Below, piece after piece: positions 1 through 5,155 of a stretch of 5,155 nucleotides of DNA (position 1 is its first letter; each line of letters begins with the position of its first letter). The stretch lies in NCBI GenBank assembly GCA_002405405.1, contig DHLT01000276.1:1-5155 (forward strand), given 5' to 3'. This DNA comes from Ignavibacteria bacterium UBA4661. Lineage in GTDB: Bacteria; Bacteroidota; Ignavibacteria; Kapaibacteriales; UBA4661. Both the position numbers and the translations under genes were made by a program. Under the pieces are notes generated by a model, which saw only the letters and a list, made by a program, of their open reading frames with translations, made no database searches and was not told the DNA's origin.

Positions 1-1256
1 ATTCACAACTCTTTCCTTCCAATGGCATGGTTGCAGTACGTTTGGGTGATGCACTGCGCAATACTAAACAAAATTTCTTTTCTCTGAATGATCGTCAGTT
101 TTTCCTGCTCGGCGATCCCTACATGCAGTTACAACTTCCTCGAAAAGTTGCTCGTGCACTAACGATCAACAATGTTCGCCTCGATACAATTCGCAGTGTG
201 GGCGGGATGCCTTTTCTTCAAGCTCTTTCGACTGCCAATATCACCGGCGGTATTTTTTTAGCAAGTGATACAACACGACTTGATTCAACATTTAATGGAA
301 CAATGACCATTAATCTTCTCGACACGGACATTATTCGTTCCGTGTTTGAAAATGATGGTCCTGGCACGACGCATAATTTTACCATCAATGGTGGTATGCT
401 CAATAGTGGCGTTACCCGCGTTGTCAATGGTCGTTTTAGTTTCCGAACAGTCATTCCACGCACTACAAGTTTTTCTAACCTACAGGGTAGATGTTTCATG
501 TATGCGGTTGATACCACGTCATTAGCAGTCGGACAAATACGTCAATATGCGACGGGCGATACACGACTCTTCCGTGTGGGTGGTGTGAATGCTTCTGCAC
601 AAAATGATAATAAGGGACCTGTCATCAATGCCTTTTTAGATGGTCGTTTGTTCCGTAATGGCGATGCTGTCGGATCAACACCCCTGCTGATTGCTGATAT
701 TTCTGATGATACCGGCATTGATATTACCGGCGCGGGTATTGGGCAAAGTATCGCTCTCTGGATCGACAATAATCCTGTACCGATCATATTAAACAATGAT
801 TTTACCCCTTCAACAGAAGATCCTCGTACCGGCACGGTACGACGCAAATTAGATCCTCTCACCCCGGGTATGCATAGTTTACGGATACGATGTTTCGATG
901 TTTTTGGGAATACAGGTGAAGTAACATTGGCATTTCGAGTAACAGGTACCGGTGAAATTGCTGGCTATGATATGCGCGGTATACCTAACCCTTTTACTGA
1001 TAATGGAACACGTATTACTTTCCGTCATACAGCAATATTGCCTGCTCAAGCACAGATTACCATCGCAAATGCTTTGGGACAGATTGTTCGACGAATGGAT
1101 GCAACTCTTGCTGATCCTTCATCAGAAATATATTGGGATGGCAAAACTGATACAGGCTTTATCGTTGCACCCGGAGCATATTATGCTCGTGTAACGATAC
1201 CATCAGCACAAGGTACAGCCGGCTCGTTTGGCTGTATGGTTGTGCGCTTACGATAA
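1..1256 (+). CDS. porU: Type IX secretion system sortase PorU, C-terminal part (5' end outside window)
   Basis: The reading frame is open from the left edge (first full codon at 3) to TAA at 1254-1256, giving 417 visible residues. The ATG at 27 is internal. Counting from codon 3, residues 33-46 (FFLLGDP then YMQLQLP) match the end of the gingipain-like C25 peptidase domain. A beta-sandwich follows, with GIGQSI at 245-250, where PorU proteins usually have GIGHDI; the surrounding pattern (DITGAGIG, then GTV, then PGMHSL and FDVFGN) is typical of PorU. The last ~90 residues, from PNPF at 328-331 through a WDGK segment, form a FlgD-like/T9SS-type Ig domain. In the family, PorU sits on the outer surface of the outer membrane, removes the C-terminal signal of T9SS cargo and links the cargo to lipopolysaccharide. 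The catalytic His and Cys would lie upstream of the window, so activity cannot be judged. porV follows after 171 bp, the usual gene order. The alternative is another C25-family surface protease, but the middle domain and the porV neighbour argue for PorU. Confidence 0.88.
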   Translation, partial: SQLFPSNGMVAVRLGDALRNTKQNFFSLNDRQFFLLGDPYMQLQLPRKVARALTINNVRLDTIRSVGGMPFLQALSTANITGGIFLASDTTRLDSTFNGTMTINLLDTDIIRSVFENDGPGTTHNFTINGGMLNSGVTRVVNGRFSFRTVIPRTTSFSNLQGRCFMYAVDTTSLAVGQIRQYATGDTRLFRVGGVNASAQNDNKGPVINAFLDGRLFRNGDAVGSTPLLIADISDDTGIDITGAGIGQSIALWIDNNPVPIILNNDFTPSTEDPRTGTVRRKLDPLTPGMHSLRIRCFDVFGNTGEVTLAFRVTGTGEIAGYDMRGIPNPFTDNGTRITFRHTAILPAQAQITIANALGQIVRRMDATLADPSSEIYWDGKTDTGFIVAPGAYYARVTIPSAQGTAGSFGCMVVRLR

Positions 1257-1337
1257 AAGTATTGATGAAAATTGTTAATCCGACCTATAAAAGAAAAACT
1301 TCGCCTTTACACGCGATTTTTCCCGTATTTTTCACTC

Positions 1338-1367
1338 TTTGCATGTGCACTTACTTCATAAGTTTTG
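1338..1367 (+). promoter_or_regulatory. Possible weak promoter for porV
   Basis: TTTG at 1338-1341 is followed 18 bases later by AAGTTTTG at 1360-1367. This resembles the Bacteroidota pattern TTTG-N(17-23)-TAnnTTTG, with one mismatch in the downstream box. The start point would be near 1374, giving a leader of about 54 bases before the ATG at 1428. porV could equally be read through from porU. This is inference from pattern only. Confidence 0.3.
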
Positions 1368-1427
1368 CATAGCAATCTCTTCGACAGTCCACAATTGCTT
1401 TCTTCTTTTTCATTTATTGCAGTCCGC

Positions 1428-2531
1428 ATGAAACGACATCTTGCAATCATCTTGGTTACGGTGCTGTGCGCCTCGTCTTCTCTGTTTGCTCAAGGCGGTG
1501 GTGCCGCAGTGCCTTTCTTGCTTATTTCACCCGATTCCCGCGCTAATGGCATGGGCGATGTAGGAACAGGTATTGCGGATAATATCCATGCTATGTATTG
1601 GAATCCGGGTGGCTTGGCATATCAATTTGACCGTCAAGCAACACTTTCTTACTCTAAATGGTTGCCACAATTCAACGCCGATCTTTTTTACAGCTATGCA
1701 GCATACTCACAGTATGTCGAGGCACTACAAGGCACCGTTGGTGCGTCGTTCACTTTCATGAATCTTGGTGAATTTACTCGCACCAACATTAATGGGGAAG
1801 CACAAGGCGTATTCCGCTCGAATGAGTTTGCACTCAGTCTCACATATGCAACGCAGCTTTCCGAGGATTTCGGTGCCGGTGTTAATCTCAAGTACATTCA
1901 ATCTAACCTTGCACAAGGCGCAACCACTGCCGGCGAACAAGGTGGCACGGGAAGCAGTGCGGCGGTTGATCTTGGTATTTTGTGGAAACCCTCAAAACTT
2001 ACGATTGGTGGACTTGACTTGAGCGATCGCCTTAATGTCGGTTTGAATATCCAAAATATCGGCTCTGCTGTTACCTACATTGCTTTTTCCGATCCACTTC
2101 CAACGAGTTTTCGTTTGGGTCTCTCCGGTAAACTTCTCGATGGAAGCGATGGTTTTAATGAATTAACTCTTGCCGCCGATGTTTCTAAATTGTTAGTTAA
2201 ACGTGATACTGCCGGTGGTTTTGACCGCTTGCCACTATCGATGGTAACAGCATGGAGTAATCCGGGACTTGAGACAGCAATTGGCATGGAGTATGTCTAT
2301 GCAAAACTCATTTCGTTACGCGCAGGTTACTTTACCGAGCCCTCGCGCTTGGGCAATCGTACATTCTTGACCTTTGGTGCGGGTGTTCGTTATGATATTT
2401 TCAGTTTTGATTTCTCATTCATCAATCCTACTGAGCAGAATCACCCACTTGCGAATACACTTCGTTTTACCTTGCTTGTGAATTGGCAGAATATCTCCGG
2501 CAAGCAAGCTCCCTTGACAGCAATGCGATAA
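1428..2531 (+). CDS. porV: Type IX secretion system outer-membrane shuttle protein PorV (LptO)
   Basis: This is a 367-residue protein. I start it at ATG 1428 because that gives a clean Sec signal peptide: MKR, a hydrophobic stretch LAIILVTVL, and likely cleavage after A21 (SLFA|QGGG). The frame stays open upstream to a TTG at 1365, but those 21 codons would bury the signal peptide. The mature N-terminus holds the PorV hallmark: VPFLLISPDSR, then GMGDVG (residues 28-46) and YWNPGGLA (57-64). The rest alternates in a beta-barrel fashion, as in the FadL-like 14-stranded barrels of this family. In known systems PorV takes T9SS cargo from the translocon by its C-terminal domain and presents it to PorU in the attachment complex. 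The last strand (LRFTLLVNW, 345-353) is followed by a 14-residue polar tail, whereas many barrels end at the aromatic residue. There is no Shine-Dalgarno sequence before the ATG; the leader is pyrimidine-rich. PorQ is the nearest relative it could be confused with, but the neighbouring porU favours PorV. Confidence 0.9.
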   Translation: MKRHLAIILVTVLCASSSLFAQGGGAAVPFLLISPDSRANGMGDVGTGIADNIHAMYWNPGGLAYQFDRQATLSYSKWLPQFNADLFYSYAAYSQYVEALQGTVGASFTFMNLGEFTRTNINGEAQGVFRSNEFALSLTYATQLSEDFGAGVNLKYIQSNLAQGATTAGEQGGTGSSAAVDLGILWKPSKLTIGGLDLSDRLNVGLNIQNIGSAVTYIAFSDPLPTSFRLGLSGKLLDGSDGFNELTLAADVSKLLVKRDTAGGFDRLPLSMVTAWSNPGLETAIGMEYVYAKLISLRAGYFTEPSRLGNRTFLTFGAGVRYDIFSFDFSFINPTEQNHPLANTLRFTLLVNWQNISGKQAPLTAMR

Positions 2532-2585
2532 ACAAATCATAGTTCGGTGCTCAAAATTTAAGCATCTTCTTCTTGCGTACGATGT

Positions 2586-2642
2586 GCGGTGAATGTAGTT
2601 TGACGAATGTCTTTCGTCTTGTCTTCATTCACCGCTTTTTTT
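2586..2642 (+). terminator. Two-tier hairpin plus T7, rho-independent terminator after porV
   Basis: A perfect 10-bp stem (GCGGTGAATG at 2586-2595 with CATTCACCGC at 2626-2635) is followed by seven T (2636-2642). The 30-base loop contains a second perfect 6-bp hairpin (GACGAA 2602-2607 with TTCGTC 2613-2618, loop of five). It lies 54 bases after the porV stop, so it fits as the end of the porU-porV transcript. Unusually, the T-run ends exactly where the best start codon of the next gene begins (ATG 2643), so it could also act as an attenuator. Confidence 0.8.
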
Positions 2643-4055
2643 ATGTCTATGTTTTACGACTCGCTCTTTCGCTCACACCGTTCCTCGTACAATTTATTAG
2701 CACTCCTTGCCATACTTGTGTGCTTTCACTCTACACCCACTTCAGCGCAGCGCTATCCAACGATTTTACCATTACGTGATCAAGCGGGAGTCATGGATGG
2801 ATGGCTTCTGAACCGTATGAAGACACTTGTTCCAACTCTCATGCGTGAAGAAGGAATTGACATGTGGGTAATTATCGGACGAGAATACAATGAAGATCCC
2901 GTTCTTAAAACCATGCTGCCCGCCACATGGCTTTCAGCACGGCGGCGCACGATTCTTATGCTCACCGATAGTCGAGAAGTGAAATCAGTACAAGCAGTAG
3001 CGGATGACCCCATAGAACGTCTTGCTATTGCACGGTATGATGTTGGTCGCTCGTTTAAATCGGCATGGAATCCGACTAAACAACCTGATCAATGGAAACG
3101 GCTTGCCGAACTGATTGTCGAGCGCAACCCTAAGCGCATCGCTGTTAATCGGTCGACAACTTTTGCTCATGCCGATGGATTATCTGCTACAGAATATGAA
3201 CAATTCATACAGGCATTACCTCCTGCATTGCGCTCGCGAGTTGTTCATGCGGAACAAATATCTGTGCGTTGGCTCGAAACACGCACTTCCGAAGAAATGC
3301 TTGTATATCCGATGATTTGTAAAATCTCACATGCGATTATTGAGGAAGGATTGTCAGAGGCAGTAATTCAACCCGGCATTACGACAAGTGGCGATGTTGA
3401 ATGGTGGCTCCGTGAAAAAATTCGTTCGCTCGGATTAGATACATGGTTTCATCCGAGTTGCAGTATTCAGCGACCCGATCCTGACCGTGCAGAACAAACC
3501 CCTAACTTTTCATTGCGTCCACTGAATGAAACAATTCTCCCCGGCGATCTGATTCATGTGGATTTTGGTATTACGTATTTGGGGTTGAATACGGATCAAC
3601 AACAACATGCCTATATCTTAAAACCAGGCGAAACAGAAGCACCCGAAGGATTGCGCAAAGCACTGCAAGCAGGGAATCGCTTACAAGACATTCTGATGAA
3701 AAATTTTGCCGTAGGGCGCACAGGCAATGAGAAACTTTTACAATCTCTCGCACAAGCTAAAGCAGAAGGCATCAGCCCTATGATTTACACACACCCGATT
3801 GGTTTGCATGGTCATGCAGCCGGTCCTGCTATTGGCATGTGGGATTCTCAAGGCGGCATTGCGGGCACAGGTGATGCAACGATGCACGCCAACACAGCAT
3901 ATTCGATTGAGTTAAATGCTGAATCACCTGTAGCAGAATGGGGAGGGAAAAAAGTACGTATTATGCTGGAGGAAGATGCTTTCTTTGACGGGAAATCAAC
4001 AATGTTTATTGATGGACGACAAACAGCACTGTGGCTTATTCCGAGACGGCGATGA
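2643..4055 (+). CDS. Exported M24-family metallopeptidase (Xaa-Pro aminopeptidase-like)
   Basis: With the start at ATG 2643 the protein has 470 residues; ATG 2649 is nearly as good. The in-frame ATG at 2607 lies inside the terminator hairpin and is unlikely. The N-terminus is a Sec signal peptide: basic RSHR, hydrophobic YNLLALLAILVCF, and likely cleavage after TSA35. The cysteine lacks a proper lipobox, so I do not call a lipoprotein. Residues ~45-205 look like the creatinase N-terminal domain, and ~220-455 the pita-bread M24 domain. The dimetal site is complete by comparison with methionine aminopeptidase: D307 (VDFG), D318 (NTDQ, 11 residues later as expected), H384 (THPIG), E423 (SIEL) and E443 or E444 (LEED). 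H391, seven residues after H384, matches the substrate-binding histidine. The expected reaction is removal of an N-terminal residue before proline, probably in the periplasm, but the substrate is not shown. There is no T9SS C-terminal domain; the protein ends WLIPRRR. It has no visible Shine-Dalgarno sequence. Confidence 0.88.
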   Translation: MSMFYDSLFRSHRSSYNLLALLAILVCFHSTPTSAQRYPTILPLRDQAGVMDGWLLNRMKTLVPTLMREEGIDMWVIIGREYNEDPVLKTMLPATWLSARRRTILMLTDSREVKSVQAVADDPIERLAIARYDVGRSFKSAWNPTKQPDQWKRLAELIVERNPKRIAVNRSTTFAHADGLSATEYEQFIQALPPALRSRVVHAEQISVRWLETRTSEEMLVYPMICKISHAIIEEGLSEAVIQPGITTSGDVEWWLREKIRSLGLDTWFHPSCSIQRPDPDRAEQTPNFSLRPLNETILPGDLIHVDFGITYLGLNTDQQQHAYILKPGETEAPEGLRKALQAGNRLQDILMKNFAVGRTGNEKLLQSLAQAKAEGISPMIYTHPIGLHGHAAGPAIGMWDSQGGIAGTGDATMHANTAYSIELNAESPVAEWGGKKVRIMLEEDAFFDGKSTMFIDGRQTALWLIPRRR

Positions 4056-4101
4056 GAACTGTCTTACCACTTTTCACGCCATATAGGCATTGCACAAACA
4101 A

Positions 4102-4127
4102 AAAGCCATTTCTCGCGAAATGGCTTT
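4102..4127 (-). terminator. Intrinsic terminator of tRNA-Glu, probably shared with the M24 gene
   Basis: There is a perfect 11-bp stem (AAAGCCATTTC 4102-4112 with GAAATGGCTTT 4117-4127) and a 4-base loop. Read on the minus strand, the arm runs into a T-tract (4104-4100, then TTT at 4098-4096), a good terminator only six bases past the tRNA 3' end. Read on the plus strand, the tract is TTTATT, which is weaker, but the hairpin also sits 46 bases after the M24 stop. It probably stops both converging transcripts. Confidence 0.8.
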
Positions 4128-4133
4128 ATTCAG

Positions 4134-4205
4134 TGACCCCTACGGGATTCGAACCCGTACAGCAACCTTGAAAGGGTTGTGACCTAACCGTTAGTCGAAG
4201 GGGCC
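4134..4205 (-). tRNA. tRNA-Glu, anticodon UUC
   Basis: The 72-base minus-strand sequence folds into a full cloverleaf. The acceptor stem is GGCCCCT with AGGGGTC (one G-U pair), with discriminator A. The D stem is GACT/GGTC with an 8-base loop carrying GG. The anticodon stem is CAACC/GGTTG with loop CTTTCAA, and the anticodon UUC (complement of 4170-4172) reads GAA/GAG. The variable loop is four bases (CTGT), and the T stem is ACGGG/CCCGT with loop TTCGAAT. CCA is not encoded (C-T-G follows the discriminator), so it must be added by the CCA-adding enzyme. No other tRNA lies within the window, so it appears to be a single-gene transcript with its own promoter and terminator. Confidence 0.97.
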
Positions 4206-4244
4206 TATTTTCGTAGATTTTGTTGCTTCTCCGAAAAGAGAACG

Positions 4245-4276
4245 CAAAGATAGGACTTTTTTCAGGAATCACCAAA
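4245..4276 (-). promoter_or_regulatory. Bacteroidota-type promoter of tRNA-Glu
   Basis: On the minus strand TTTG (4276-4273) is followed by a 20-base spacer and TATCTTTG (4252-4245). This is a full match to the -33 TTTG and -7 TAnnTTTG consensus used by the primary sigma factor in Bacteroidota. The start point would be near 4239, giving a tRNA 5' leader of about 34 bases. It is the clearest promoter in the window and supports the taxonomic call. Confidence 0.8.
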
Positions 4277-4286
4277 CTTTTCTTCT

Positions 4287-4318
4287 CGTGTATCTCTGCT
4301 TTTCGCTTCGTAACTTTG
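4287..4318 (+). promoter_or_regulatory. Likely promoter of the aminotransferase gene
   Basis: TAACTTTG at 4311-4318 is an exact match to the -7 box TAnnTTTG. The upstream box is poor: CGTG at 4287-4290, with a 20-base spacer, matches TTTG only at its last two bases. The start point would be near 4324, leaving an ~83-base pyrimidine-rich leader before the ATG at 4407. No clear riboswitch or attenuator fold is visible in that leader. The site lies back-to-back with the tRNA promoter. Confidence 0.55.
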
Positions 4319-4406
4319 CTATGTTTATCAGTAGATTTAGTCTTCTTACATACCTCATCAACATTATGTTGTCTATCCGTTTTCTCCACATTATTCTATT
4401 GCGTTT

Positions 4407-5155
4407 ATGACTCTTTCTCAGCGTGTGCTTTCTGCAGTCGAATCTCAAACACTTGCCATTACAGCCAAAGCTAAAGCCATGAAAGCACAAGGCATTGATG
4501 TGATTTCACTTTCGGCGGGCGAGCCGGATTTTCCGCCTCCTCAATGTGCCAAAGATGCCGTTATTGAAGCTGTGCAAAAAAACTATGCACAATACACCGA
4601 AGCTCATGGCATTCCGGAATTACGCAAAGCAGTTGCTGAAAAATTTCAGCGTGAAAATGGCATTGCGACAGCAACTCCCGATAATGTGTTAATCTCCTGC
4701 GGTGGTAAACATTCCATTTTTAATGTTCTTTTGGCAATGTGTAATGATGGCGACGAAGTTATTCTTCCCGCACCGTATTGGGTCAGTTATCCTGCTATGA
4801 TTACAATGGCAGGCGCTATCCCTGTGGTTATTGCAACGACATTGGACAACCGCTACAAAATGACTCCTGATGCTTTACGCTCCGCACTGACTGCCAAAAC
4901 AAAATGTGTGATTTTAAACTCCCCTTCTAACCCAACGGGAAGCATGTATTCTCGTGAAGAACTTACTGACCTTGCTGAGGTGGTGAAAGATCATGACTGT
5001 TTTATCATCAGCGATGAACTCTATGAAAAAATTACCTTTGGTGCAGTACAACATTTCAGTATCGGTTCTCTCAACGAGATTGCTCATCGGGTGATTACAG
5101 TCAATGGTGTTTCGAAAGCATACGCTATGCCCGGCTGGCGCATTGGGTATATGAC
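4407..5155 (+). CDS. Class-I (type Ib) PLP aminotransferase, aspartate or aspartate/prephenate type (3' end outside window)
   Basis: The visible part is 249 codons from ATG 4407, with the frame open to the right edge. The full family length is near 400, so roughly 60% is present. The N-terminus MTLSQRVLSAVESQTLAI and SLSAGEPDF (residues 34-42) match fold-type I aspartate aminotransferases of subgroup Ib. Key residues are present: GGKHS with K101, which corresponds to the lysine used by Thermus-type enzymes to bind the distal carboxylate; PYWVSYP with W125 stacking on PLP; N175 in NSPSNPTG; D203 and Y206 in SDELY; K237, the Schiff-base lysine, in SKAYAM; and R245, which binds the PLP phosphate, in GWRIGY. 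It would move an amino group between glutamate and oxaloacetate, and many Ib members also aminate prephenate in tyrosine/phenylalanine synthesis; the sequence alone does not decide which. P242 stands where threonine is usual (AMTGWR). There is no Shine-Dalgarno sequence, and the ATGs upstream at 4321 and 4366 are out of frame. Confidence 0.9.
   Translation, partial: MTLSQRVLSAVESQTLAITAKAKAMKAQGIDVISLSAGEPDFPPPQCAKDAVIEAVQKNYAQYTEAHGIPELRKAVAEKFQRENGIATATPDNVLISCGGKHSIFNVLLAMCNDGDEVILPAPYWVSYPAMITMAGAIPVVIATTLDNRYKMTPDALRSALTAKTKCVILNSPSNPTGSMYSREELTDLAEVVKDHDCFIISDELYEKITFGAVQHFSIGSLNEIAHRVITVNGVSKAYAMPGWRIGYM

Noticed and set aside
27..29. ATG at 27 as the start of the first gene
   Set aside because: The frame is open to the left edge, and the protein from here would begin in the last part of the C25 domain. 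It is an internal methionine of a truncated gene.
1301..1321. TCGC...GCGA hairpin followed by T5 between porU and porV as a terminator
   Set aside because: The stem has only four base pairs and the loop eight bases, so it is too weak to call. porU-porV co-transcription remains possible.
1365..1427. TTG at 1365 as the porV start
   Set aside because: It would place 21 residues before a textbook signal peptide, and it overlaps the candidate promoter box.
2607..2642. ATG at 2607 as the start of the M24 gene
   Set aside because: It lies within the inner hairpin of the terminator and would add 12 residues ahead of a signal peptide that is already complete from 2643 or 2649.
2643..2760. M24 peptidase as a lipoprotein or T9SS cargo
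   Set aside because: The cysteine in the hydrophobic stretch is preceded by LV rather than a small residue, so there is no lipobox. The C-terminus lacks a sorting domain.
4126..4389. Minus-strand open frame of 87 codons
   Set aside because: It covers the whole tRNA gene, its promoter and the divergent promoter, has low-complexity Lys/Arg-rich composition and no recognisable domain.
4220..4474. Plus-strand open frame of 84 codons
   Set aside because: It runs through both promoters and into the aminotransferase coding region in another frame. The true coding frame there is the one starting at 4407.
1..5155. A mobile element, CRISPR array, toxin-antitoxin or defence system
   Set aside because: No direct-repeat array, transposase, integrase, paired small genes or defence domain is visible. 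The tRNA shows no adjacent integrase or duplicated 3' end in the window.

Overview
The window looks like chromosomal DNA from the Bacteroidota/Chlorobiota (FCB) group. Three things point there. It carries a type IX secretion system (T9SS) gene pair, porU-porV. A match to the Bacteroidota-type promoter (TTTG / TAnnTTTG) sits upstream of the tRNA gene. None of the three visible start codons has a Shine-Dalgarno sequence. I cannot name a genus; Ignavibacteria/Kapabacteria-like lineages are possible, but that is only inference.

Layout. Positions 1-1256 (+) hold the C-terminal part of PorU, the T9SS sortase, cut by the left edge. Positions 1428-2531 (+) hold PorV, the outer-membrane barrel that works with PorU. 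A long, two-tier hairpin followed by seven T (2586-2642) looks like the terminator of this unit. Its T-run directly touches the most likely start codon of the next gene, an exported M24-family metallopeptidase (2643-4055, +). A strong hairpin (4102-4127) follows in the short gap to tRNA-Glu(UUC), which lies on the minus strand (4134-4205). The 201-bp gap 4206-4406 holds back-to-back promoters, one for the tRNA and one for a class-I (type Ib) aspartate/prephenate-type aminotransferase. That gene starts at 4407 (+) and is cut by the right edge.

How the genes work together. PorU and PorV belong to one machine. PorV collects cargo proteins by their C-terminal domain at the outer membrane, and PorU cleaves that domain and attaches the cargo to the cell surface. 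The M24 peptidase has an ordinary Sec signal peptide and no T9SS C-terminal domain, so it is probably periplasmic and only a neighbour. The tRNA and the aminotransferase are housekeeping genes. I found no undescribed multi-gene system here. The points most worth a second look are the terminator that overlaps the 5' end of the M24 gene and the compact divergent promoter region.
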